Positions 10,035 to 18,200 of a stretch of 64,000 nt of DNA are shown here, one piece after another. The notes under the pieces were generated by a model, which worked only from the letters and a program-made list of their open reading frames with translations, did no database searches and was not told the DNA's origin. Numbering within the stretch: position 1 is the stretch's first letter; every line of letters starts with the position of its first letter. The DNA lies in assembly GCA_029262735.1 (NCBI GenBank), contig JAJCYY010000036.1:62001-126000 (forward strand), given 5' to 3'. The stretch is from Chloroflexota bacterium (GTDB lineage Bacteria; Chloroflexota; Dehalococcoidia; Lucifugimonadales; Lucifugimonadaceae). A program made the translations under genes and the position numbers.

Positions 10035-10688
10035 GTGAGTCACGGCAAAAGCACTGGCCTGGCAGCAAGGTTGAATACGGCGGATGGCTTATTTTCAGTT
10101 GACCATAGCCGGCGAATAACATTCTGGAACACAGAGGCTACGCGCATCCTCGGCTTGAAAGCCGGCGATGTGATCGGGAAGACATGCTACGAAGTCTTAT
10201 GCCAGCCGGGCAGCCCGGGCAGAGATTCATGTAACCGCGAGTGCCAGGTGTTCGTGAACGCCAGACGCGGGCGGCCCACTCGTGATTTCGACCTGTCCTG
10301 TACGGCCAGTGACGGGACTCGGCGCTGGTTGAATGTCTCCGTCATGTTTGAGACGCCGCTCCAAGACGGCAGCGAGCTTCTTCACCTGTTCCGCGATGTT
10401 ACGGATAGTAGATCTGTTGAGCGGGCCGTAGTTGCGAACGATGCACCAGACCACCAGTCAGGACCGGAAGATGCCGTGCACGGCGTGCGCGCTGGTTTGC
10501 CACTGTCCAGGCGTGAAGACCAGGTTCTGCAGCTTCTTGCTGCAGGCAAGGGGACATCTGAAATCGCCGAGGCTCTGAGCGTCAAGCCCGTGAGCGCACG
10601 TAACCACATTACGCGGCTAATGAACAAACTGGGAGCTTCAACGCGCCTTCAAGCGGTGTCGATCGGTATGCAAACTGGTCTGATCTGA
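10035..10688 (+). CDS. PAS-domain LuxR-family transcriptional regulator
   Basis: Cytoplasmic regulator of 217 residues. The N-terminal PAS domain (about 13-120: DGLFSVDHSRRITFWN, then GDVIGKTCYEVL) is rich in cysteines (CYEVLCQPG, DSCNRECQVF). This suggests a bound cofactor or redox sensing, but that is inference. The C-terminal GerE/LuxR helix-turn-helix (about 152-217) has LSRREDQVLQLLAAGKGTSEIAEALSV in pieces. GTG start; no strong ribosome-binding site. It lies directly upstream of the oxidase genes in the same direction (119 bp gap), so control of the oxidase operon by this protein is a reasonable guess. Confidence 0.85.
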   Translation: MSHGKSTGLAARLNTADGLFSVDHSRRITFWNTEATRILGLKAGDVIGKTCYEVLCQPGSPGRDSCNRECQVFVNARRGRPTRDFDLSCTASDGTRRWLNVSVMFETPLQDGSELLHLFRDVTDSRSVERAVVANDAPDHQSGPEDAVHGVRAGLPLSRREDQVLQLLAAGKGTSEIAEALSVKPVSARNHITRLMNKLGASTRLQAVSIGMQTGLI

Positions 10689-10793
10689 ATCTGTGCCTAG
10701 GGACGGTTGATGAATCCGCACCTACAAATGGTTTGGGGCGCCGGATAAGTTCGATTGCACGTAGGCGCCTGCAAGCGCCTTTCGATCTGACAC

Positions 10794-10799
10794 GGAGGG
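10794..10799 (+). promoter_or_regulatory. Strong ribosome-binding site ahead of a CTG codon
   Basis: GGAGGG is 7 bp before an in-frame CTG at 10807. No ATG, GTG or TTG occurs in that frame between the upstream stop (10762) and the TTG at 10870. The spacing makes CTG the best start for oxidase subunit II. Confidence 0.6.
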
Positions 10800-10806
10800 C
10801 CGCGAT

Positions 10807-11580
10807 CTGAACAGAGACACTCTTACTGCCGGAATTATCTGGGCTGTTCTGACCATCATTGGCGAACTCTTGATGTTCGGATGGGACATCTTCCCGGTGG
10901 CGGCATCAGAGCAGGCCGATGTAGTCGATGAAGCGTTCTTCCTTCTAACTCTCCTTGCCATTCCAATATTCACCTTTGTCGTAACCGTCATTGGATACAC
11001 GATGTGGCGGTTCCGGGCGCAAAGCGGCGAAGTTGCAGACGGTCCCCCCGTTCGGACACACAGCAAATGGGTGCCGTTCTGGCTGTTCTGGACTACGGCT
11101 CTGACGATCGCAGTGATCATTCACCCCGGTTACACCGGGCTTCTTGAGCTACGCGAGACCAACGACCACGATCCCGATCTTGTGGTCAATGTGACGGGTC
11201 TTCAGTGGGTCTGGCTCTTCGAGTACCCGGACGACGATGTTTCCACCGTCAACGAACTGGTGTTGCCGGTCGACAAAGTCGTCAGGTTCAACGTCACTGC
11301 CCCTGACGATGATGTGGTTCATTCGTTCTGGGTGCCGGCGTTCAGAACGAAGATTGACGCTGTTCCGGGACTCATCACGCGCATCGATGTGACACCAAAC
11401 GCAATCGGTGAGTTCAATGATGACGTGAACTTCCGAGTGCAGTGCGCCGAACTTTGCGGCCTTAACCACGGCACCATGTTTGCGCGTGTGAAGGTGGTTG
11501 AAGAGGCCGAATTCGATCAGTGGATCGCGGAAAGATCGGGACGTGCTGCGATTCCGAGTTCAGGGAGTAACCCCTCTTGA
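10807..11580 (+). CDS. coxB: Cytochrome c oxidase subunit II (CuA subunit)
   Basis: Accepts electrons from cytochrome c through the binuclear CuA centre. About 257 residues if translation starts at the CTG at 10807. The alternative TTG at 10870 has no ribosome-binding site and would cut into the first hydrophobic segment (TAGIIWAVLTIIGELLMFGW). Two further membrane helices follow (FFLLTLLAIPIF..., WVPFWLFWTTALTIAVI), then the periplasmic cupredoxin domain. All CuA ligands are visible: the histidine in VVHSFWVPAF and the set in CAELCGLNHGTM. The stop overlaps the TTG start of subunit I by 3 bp, indicating translational coupling. Confidence 0.92.
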   Translation: MNRDTLTAGIIWAVLTIIGELLMFGWDIFPVAASEQADVVDEAFFLLTLLAIPIFTFVVTVIGYTMWRFRAQSGEVADGPPVRTHSKWVPFWLFWTTALTIAVIIHPGYTGLLELRETNDHDPDLVVNVTGLQWVWLFEYPDDDVSTVNELVLPVDKVVRFNVTAPDDDVVHSFWVPAFRTKIDAVPGLITRIDVTPNAIGEFNDDVNFRVQCAELCGLNHGTMFARVKVVEEAEFDQWIAERSGRAAIPSSGSNPS

Positions 11581-13409
11581 TTAAGCTAGTTCCCATTGGC
11601 CGAGGCTTGCTGTTCGCATCCATCGGACTGGCTATAGGAACGCTCTTTGCATGGCTCCTGGTTGAGATAACCGGTCGCGAATCGTTCGCCGACCCGGTGA
11701 TAACCCTCGGTTATCTGTTTGCACTGATCGGTTGGATAATGGGCGTTGGCCTGTGGAAGACCTGGGGTAGGGAGTGGTTCGGGCTGTCGACCAGTACAGG
11801 ACCAACCACCGGTTGGGGACGCTACTTCTCGTTCAGCATGGATCACAAGGTAGTAGGCGTCCAGTACCTGGTCACGATGGTTGTGCTGTTCCTGCTGGGT
11901 GGGATCGGCGCGTTGTTGCTACGGGTTGAGCTGTCTCAATACGGACAGAACATCCTCGGACCGGATGAGTACAACACCGCGATGAGTCTGCACGGAATCA
12001 TCATGATCGCGGTTGCCGTGGCTACGGTGATGGGTGGTTTCGCAAACTACATTCTGCCGTTGATGATTGGCGCGGAGGACGTCGCGTTTCCGCGCTTGAA
12101 CGCACTGAGTTTCTGGATCGTTCCACCGGTCGCCATCCTCCTGTTACTCACGCCTGTTTTCGGTGGCTTCGATACTGGCTGGACCGCATACCCACCACTT
12201 GCGACTCAGAGCGATACGGGAACGCTGCTTTTCTTGTTAGCGTTCTTCACGTTTGGCATTTCATCGATCCTGGGCGGTATCAACTTCATCGCAACCATCG
12301 TGACGATGCGCGCTCCGGGGATGACCTGGAGCAGGTTACCGATATTTGCCTGGTCTGTTTTGGCGGCATCACTGATATCTCTGACCGCTACCCAGTGGGT
12401 GGCATATGCGCTGCTGATGGTGGTGTTTGAACGAGTATTCGGGATGGTGTTCTTCTCACCACCGGGTGGAAACGCTCTGCTGTACGAGCACGTCTTCTGG
12501 TTCTATTCACACCCGGCCGTTTACATCATGATTCTGCCTGCTTTCGGGCTGGAGTTGGAGATCATCAGTCACTTCAGCCGGAAGCCGGTGTTCGCATATA
12601 AGTGGGTCGTGCGCGCTCTATTCCTGATTGTCGGACTTAGCTTCGTCGTGTGGGCACACCATCTGTTCACAAGTGGAATGGGCGAGGATCTGCACGGCCC
12701 GTTCATGATCCTAACTGAGTTGATCTCGATACCGACCGGAATTGTGTTCCTGTCTGCCCTGGGAACTATGTGGCGTGGCAGGATGCGATTGAAAACCCCG
12801 GTTTTATTCGCCCTGGCGATGGTCTTCAACTTCGCCATTGGTGGACTGACCGGGATCTTCCTAGCAGACGTGGCAACTGACGTGAACCTGCAGGATACGT
12901 ACTTCGTCGTTGCTCACTTCCACTACACGATCATGGGTGGCGAGATCTTCGCCATATTCGCTGCGCTGTACTACTGGTTCCCTAAGATCACGGGGCGTAT
13001 GTACAACGAAACACTGGGGAAGATCCACGCCATTGGAATGTTCTTATTCTTCAACATCACGTTCCTGACGATGTTCATGCCCGGGGTAGCCGGTATGAAC
13101 CGGCGAGTGGCGGACTATCCTCCTGAGTTTGGCGACATAAATATGGTCGTATCCATCGCCGCGTTCATTCTGGGCGCTTCGTTCCTGCCGTTCACTTACA
13201 ACATGATCAAGTCATGGATATCTGGTCCGCAGGCGGCCGCAAACCCGTGGGAAGCGAAATCGCTCGAGTGGCAAACATCTTCGCCTCCCCCGCTGGAGAA
13301 CTTCGATGGTGAGCCGGTTATCGTCGGAGACCCCTACGGGTATGGCGACCCTGATGCCGTCCACGTCCGTTTTGAGCACCATGGCGCGACGCCCGTTGAA
13401 GCCGACTAA
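11577..13409 (+). CDS. coxA: Cytochrome c oxidase subunit I, A2-type
   Basis: Catalytic subunit reducing oxygen to water while pumping protons; 610 residues in the membrane. An N-terminal extension with two hydrophobic segments (about 1-65) precedes the usual twelve-helix core. Haem ligands are in MSLHGIIM and VVAHFHYTIMGG; CuB histidines are in FWFYSHPAVY and WAHHLFTSGM. The motif YSHPAVY replaces HPEVY, so the D-channel glutamate is absent and Tyr-Ser takes its place, the signature of the A2 class. Start is TTG, overlapping the end of subunit II. Part of the operon II-I-IV-III. Confidence 0.95.
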   Translation: MIKLVPIGRGLLFASIGLAIGTLFAWLLVEITGRESFADPVITLGYLFALIGWIMGVGLWKTWGREWFGLSTSTGPTTGWGRYFSFSMDHKVVGVQYLVTMVVLFLLGGIGALLLRVELSQYGQNILGPDEYNTAMSLHGIIMIAVAVATVMGGFANYILPLMIGAEDVAFPRLNALSFWIVPPVAILLLLTPVFGGFDTGWTAYPPLATQSDTGTLLFLLAFFTFGISSILGGINFIATIVTMRAPGMTWSRLPIFAWSVLAASLISLTATQWVAYALLMVVFERVFGMVFFSPPGGNALLYEHVFWFYSHPAVYIMILPAFGLELEIISHFSRKPVFAYKWVVRALFLIVGLSFVVWAHHLFTSGMGEDLHGPFMILTELISIPTGIVFLSALGTMWRGRMRLKTPVLFALAMVFNFAIGGLTGIFLADVATDVNLQDTYFVVAHFHYTIMGGEIFAIFAALYYWFPKITGRMYNETLGKIHAIGMFLFFNITFLTMFMPGVAGMNRRVADYPPEFGDINMVVSIAAFILGASFLPFTYNMIKSWISGPQAAANPWEAKSLEWQTSSPPPLENFDGEPVIVGDPYGYGDPDAVHVRFEHHGATPVEAD

Positions 13410-13423
13410 AGAGAGTCAACAGG

Positions 13424-13705
13424 ATGATTGAATCCCAACAAGAAACCCACGGCGGGGATGAGCAGCCCACTCAGCGGAGAGGCATCCAGGTAATCGTTGT
13501 CCTGGCGGTCTTTACGGTTATCGAGTTCATCATCGCCATAGCGATAGATGGCGGCAATCTGCTCGCAACGCTGCTCGGGGTGGTCGCCGTGATCAAAGCG
13601 GTTCTGATAATTCAGTACTTCATGCATTTCCACCAGTTGTGGGAGAGCATTCGCGAAGTTTGGGACGCAGTTGTCTATGGTGAGGAGGCAGAGTCGGATG
13701 ACTAG
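13424..13705 (+). CDS. Cytochrome c oxidase subunit IV-like small membrane protein
   Basis: Protein of 93 residues. A soluble, acidic N-terminus (1-20) is followed by two membrane helices (VIVVLAVFTVIEFIIAIAI and ATLLGVVAVIKAVLIIQYFM) and a short acidic tail. This matches the prokaryotic subunit IV (COX4_pro) family, which stabilises the CuB site during assembly. It lies 14 bp after subunit I and its end overlaps the start of subunit III by 8 bp, which supports the assignment. Confidence 0.85.
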   Translation: MIESQQETHGGDEQPTQRRGIQVIVVLAVFTVIEFIIAIAIDGGNLLATLLGVVAVIKAVLIIQYFMHFHQLWESIREVWDAVVYGEEAESDD

Positions 13706-14267
13706 CGAGGTCCATGACACCGTCGAGAAAGTGCAGGCTCGTCTCAAGCTGAACAGGCTGGGTCTTTGGCTATTCCTGGTCTCTGATGCTTCATTCTTCC
13801 TGGCCTTGCTCTCAAGCCGATACTTCGTAGAAGGGCTCCACACGCCTGAGGAAGTTGACCAGGCTCTTGGCCTGGCGCTGACGATACTGTTGCTTGCCAG
13901 CAGCCTGACTGCTTACAGGGCTGAGACGGCTGCGGCGAACGGCAACATGCCACGCTACAGGTGGAACATGTTCGCCACGATGTTGATGGGAATTGTCTTC
14001 ATCGGTGGCGTCGGCTACGAGTGGTTCGAGGCGTTCAAACACTTTCCACCCTCGACCGGATACGGCACTGTGCTGTTTACGCTCACCGGAGTGCACGCCA
14101 CTCACGTGCTTAGCGGCGTGATCCTGCTTGCACTCGTATACCGCAAAGGCCAGTCAAAGCCCTACGCTCCGGACAGCTACTGGGGAGTGGAAGGCGCGGT
14201 CAAGTACTGGCACTTTGTAGACGTCGCCTGGGTCTTCATCTACCCGACGCTGTACCTCGTGAGTTGA
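13698..14267 (+). CDS. coxC: Cytochrome c oxidase subunit III
   Basis: Integral membrane subunit of 189 residues with five predicted helices. I place the start at ATG 13698, which has GAGGAGG 10 bp upstream; the frame is open further upstream but only over the previous gene. Family motifs are LGLWLFLVSDASFFLALLSS in the first helix, the GVHATHVLSG helix and VKYWHFVDVAWVFIYPTLYL at the end, all typical of subunit III. It closes the oxidase operon. Confidence 0.93.
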   Translation: MTSEVHDTVEKVQARLKLNRLGLWLFLVSDASFFLALLSSRYFVEGLHTPEEVDQALGLALTILLLASSLTAYRAETAAANGNMPRYRWNMFATMLMGIVFIGGVGYEWFEAFKHFPPSTGYGTVLFTLTGVHATHVLSGVILLALVYRKGQSKPYAPDSYWGVEGAVKYWHFVDVAWVFIYPTLYLVS

Positions 14268-14283
14268 ACGAGCGGTCAAGCTT

Positions 14284-14307
14284 GGTGGAGACGGGGAAGG
14301 CTCCACC
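14284..14307 (+). terminator. Possible terminator hairpin after the oxidase operon
   Basis: GGTGGAG pairs with CTCCACC across a 10-base loop, 16 bp after the stop of subunit III. No T-run follows, so it would be a weak intrinsic terminator. The left arm is also part of a 15-bp match (TTGGTGGAGACGGGG) to the dispersed repeat found at 23,145 and elsewhere. Confidence 0.4.
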
Positions 14308-14377
14308 TCCGACAAACCGACCAAATTGCTCCGATCCTGTCGTCTAGTACGTACTGGATAGATTGGTTGGAGGCTGA

Positions 14378-14686
14378 ATGAGCGAATTCAATGTGATGCA
14401 TGCGCTAGGCAATGTGGGCTGGTGGGTGATCGAAGAGAAGTGGGATTCGCCCAACACTCGGGTCGTGGCAACGTTCAGACGACTCGATGAGGCACTGGGA
14501 TACGCAGAGTGGAGAACAGGCAGGATGGATGGTCGGCCCACAGCCCGCCTCAACGATGGGATCGTCCACGACGCGTTGCGGGCTGTAGGAAAGGGAGGAG
14601 TCCGTAGCGCCGCTGACATTCTGGGAATAACCAGGCAAATGCTGCACCGTTACTTACGCATAAGAGTGGAACAAAATGCCGGGTAA
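14378..14686 (+). CDS. Small helix-turn-helix protein
   Basis: Protein of 102 residues. The N-terminal half (WWVIEEKWDSPNTRVVATFRRLDEALGYAEW) looks like a small alpha/beta fold without a family I can name. The C-terminal half ends in a Fis-like helix-turn-helix: GVRSAADILGITRQMLHRYLR. The start is supported by GGAGG 6 bp upstream. It lies alone between the oxidase operon and the tRNA-like remnant. A DNA-binding role is likely; targets are unknown. Confidence 0.65.
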   Translation: MSEFNVMHALGNVGWWVIEEKWDSPNTRVVATFRRLDEALGYAEWRTGRMDGRPTARLNDGIVHDALRAVGKGGVRSAADILGITRQMLHRYLRIRVEQNAG

Positions 14687-14701
14687 AATTACACACCGAA
14701 A

Positions 14702-14793
14702 GAGCTCAGATCCGAACCCTTCCGGAGTAATACTTTTGGTCCCAATCAAATCCTTGGGCAGAGAGATGGGTTCGAATCCCTCTAGGCTCACCA
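14702..14793 (+). pseudogene. tRNA-like remnant with intact 3' end and CCA
   Basis: The right part reads as a tRNA T-arm and acceptor: GGGTTCGAATCCC followed by TCTAGGCTCACCA. The left part (GAGCTCA) pairs with TAGGCTC except for one mismatch. A TCCG/CGGA D-stem and a CCAA/TTGG arm resembling the long variable arm of Leu/Ser tRNAs are present. However, no paired anticodon stem can be made, the D-loop lacks the GG pair and two T-stem pairs are broken. It is therefore a decayed tRNA or a 3'-end duplication left by integration, not a working gene. Confidence 0.45.
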
Positions 14794-15249
14794 CAGGTCG
14801 CCTGTCGACATCGGCAAGCCGCTGACCTTCTGCCGGAACGTTGACTGGAAGCGCGCCTATTCTGGTCAGATCCAGGTGGGTCGGAATTTTTCATTCATAC
14901 GAACTCCAACGGACACTCATAGCTGCCATATGTACGCGCCTGTTTATGCAGGATTTGTTGAGCGCATCGAGCGGCCATACGACACGAAGTCTAGTTTCGA
15001 AGAATCTAAAGATGGCACCGGTGCTGTGGTGCATGCCGTCATGTGAATAGTGAGACTGTAAACTCAGAAAATATTAACGAATGGCTCACGACAGATGCCG
15101 AAATTCGTTCTGAGACCATGTTAGTATCCTGTCCTCAATCATGATCGGTAATTGTTCGAAAACTGTAAGGTCCGCGCCACATTCGTTAAGAAAATTTGCG
15201 CAAGATCCATTCGAATCGAGTCCATAACTCAACTCCTAGCATTGACGCC
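14794..15249. other. Gene-free leader of the giant surface protein
   Basis: About 450 bp with no convincing gene. The second half (15,050-15,200) is AT-rich and probably holds the promoter of the large gene; I could not assign -35/-10 boxes with confidence. Confidence 0.35.
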
Positions 15250-18200
15250 ATGGTAAATATGTCGCGCTGGTGGCTAGTTGCGGTCGTCGCGGTTGGCGCT
15301 TTTACACTCGCACTGGCTCTCACCTCGTCCACATGGACAAATGTTTTGGCCGCTGGTTCAACCGGGGGCACTGATGGCACAGGTGGCACCGGTGGAACGG
15401 ATGGCACAGGTGGTACCGGCGGAACGGATGGCACAGGTGGAACTGGCGGAACGGGCGGCACTGGTGGTACCGGCGGAACGGATGGCACAGGCGGAACTGG
15501 CGGAACTGGCGGAACCGGCGGAACGGGCGGCACCGGTGGTACAGGAGGCACCATACCCCCGGTCGAGAAACCGACACTAGAGATAATCGATGAGCTGGGT
15601 CTGCCAACTCACCTGATCAGCCTGCAGGCAATTGGATCTACCGAAACATTAAGCATAAGCGTAGATTCATTGCCGATAGTCGGCGCCGACACTATCCAGG
15701 TACTCATTCAGCACAACCCGCTGGTCACGTCTATCAGCAACACCAGTTGCCAGGGTGTGTTTGATGACGCTTTCAGCCCATTAGACGCTGTTCGCATCGA
15801 TTCTGAGTCGGCGTCCGGATTCGTCTGTTTCAGCAGCTCTCATATAGCGACCGGCACCGGAGCGCTGATCGAGTTCGATGTTGAGCGGATTGGATTCGGG
15901 TCTGACATGATCGAGCTGTCGGGTTCAGGGCCGTATGCAACCACCTTTTTTGCAACCGGCGATTCAGTGGGGCCAGTTCTCCCTGCCCCGTTCGAGGTAT
16001 TGAACCTGCCGGCTCCGGCTCCTACATCGACGCCTACTCCCACACCATCACCGACTCCTACGCCATCGACAGGTGGCGGAGGTGGAGGTGGGGGTGGAGG
16101 CGCGCCTCCACCCGCTCCTGCTCCAGCACCTGCTGCGATCCCACCGGGTGCGCCGCTCGATATCGAGGTGGAGGCTGGCGATCTGCTGGCAATCATCCGC
16201 TGGGAACCACCAAACATTATCGGCAGTTCTGCAATAACTTCTTACACTGCCGGCATTTTCGGAGGCACAGCGGCCCAGATCCTGCCGTCGACAGCACGCA
16301 CAGCCGTGTTCACAGGTTTGCCGAACGGGGTTCCCGTCCAGCTTCGTGTGTGGGCCAGCAACTCGGCTGGCAACGGACCTCCTTCGAGCCCGGTCTCAGT
16401 GACTCCGTTTGGTCTGCCCGGGCCGCCGCTATCGGTCACCGCCCAGCTAATGCCGGATAGTGAGTCGATACTGGTCAGCTGGCAGGAACCGGAATCGGAC
16501 AACGGCGCGGAGATCCAGTCGTACACGGTCAGCTCGGCAGGTGCGCCGTTCGAGCCTGTCGAGGTCGACGCTGGAACGTTTTCGGTAGTTCTCGGAAACC
16601 TGGCGCCGGGTAGCTACTCTGCCATGGTTGCGGCGGCGAATACGGCCGGAAGCGGAGAGCTTTCGTCGCCGTCGGATCCTATTCCGGTCGCTGGCCTGCC
16701 CACTGTCGGTGCCCCCTCAGAACCGCCTGGTGGTGAGTCCGGTAACACGACCGCTCCGTCTATCGATCTACCTGCAAACGACCGAGAAACAATCGCCGGG
16801 GCAGTCGGCGGCTCTCCTTCTGAATCCGTGGGTTCGGCACAACTGCGAAAGGAATCAGGCGGCTTAGTCCTGAGCCTTCCTGTCGAGTTCGATAGTGATT
16901 CAGGTCCGGTCATTGGAGACCTCGAACTTTCGACGTCCGATCTCAAGATGGACTTCTCAAGCGGGACCGGGACGTTCGAGCTTGCCATATCGGACGACAT
17001 GGTGCTCCGTGGCATAGGAGAGCTGCGGAACAGGGACCGTCATTTGGCGGTTGAGGTTAAGGAACTCTCGCTTTTCTACTCGCCTGCCCTCGCCGGTACA
17101 CAGGTGCCGGTTGGAAGAAGTATCCAGTTCGACGTAGACATAGTCGGCTTGCCAGGCAGTCTCTCGACAACAGTCGTCGATTCTCTCGAAGAGCTTAATC
17201 TTCCGGCGAGTTCTCAGTTCTCGAACCCCATTGAATCGGCAGGAAGCGAGTTTGGCGACGGCTTTCGAGAGATCGCCCTGCTGGTGCACGTAGAGACCAT
17301 GGATACCGAGGACGGAGTGTTTGGTTCGAACTCCGTGTCCATCACGGTAGAGACAAGCTGGCTAGAGAAGGAGTTGGCGCTCGGACGCCTGATTGGAATA
17401 CTCAAGATCAGTGACGATGGACTTGTCTACTCAGCTGAGCCAGCATGTTCTGAGGTTTCGCCTGGTTTCTCGAGCTGTACGTCGAAGTTCGAAGGTGCGG
17501 CCGGTGGCTTTTCATCATTCGCGCTACTGTCTTTCGAACGAATAGTTGCGCCGACGCCTGAAGCGATCACAAGATCGACTCCGTTCCCAACCGCAACCAT
17601 CGTACCTACTGCGACACAGACAGCAACGCCCACGGCCACACCGATAGCTGCGCTCTCGAATGCTCCCGAGATACCGCCTTCAGCAGAGACTCCGACTCCG
17701 TTGCCCCTGCCGGTATCGACACCTGTGCTCCCCGGTATCAGTGGAGACAGTGGAGGAGGCAGCATCATTGTAGTAGTGGTGGTGGTTATCGTTGGAACAG
17801 CGGGAACAGCTGCCGGTTTAGCTGTGTGGCGCAGACGCAAGACTGGTGTGGTAGTTGGAACGCTACTGCTTATGGCGTTCAGTGCCCAGGCAATGATCCC
17901 GGGCGACACATCCGCACACACAGTCCGGTCGTTTGATCGGTTGGCGAGCGAGTCATTCGATGCTCAACATACAGCGTCGATAGTTTCTGGACCTCGACTT
18001 AGCACCTCACCACGAGGTAAACCAGCAGGAGATGTTCCTGTCAACAGGCTCGATACGTTCGAAAATCCACTGTATGTAGCTGGCACGGAGGTGACAGGTA
18101 ATCAGGTCTTGATCCACGCAGCTACAGATAATCCTGAGGCGCTAGCTGCAGAACTGGAACTTCTGGGGCTTACAGGCGCAACAGTCGGGGAACGCTCTGT

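Noticed and set aside
14702-14793. Functional tRNA gene
   Set aside because: The acceptor and T-arm look right, but no anticodon stem-loop can be paired, the D-loop lacks the invariant GG and two T-stem pairs fail.
15355-15552. Short-period repeat array as a CRISPR or satellite
   Set aside because: The 9-bp period is in frame and encodes Gly-Gly-Thr directly after a signal peptide; no spacers are present. The proline-rich frame on the opposite strand is a shadow.
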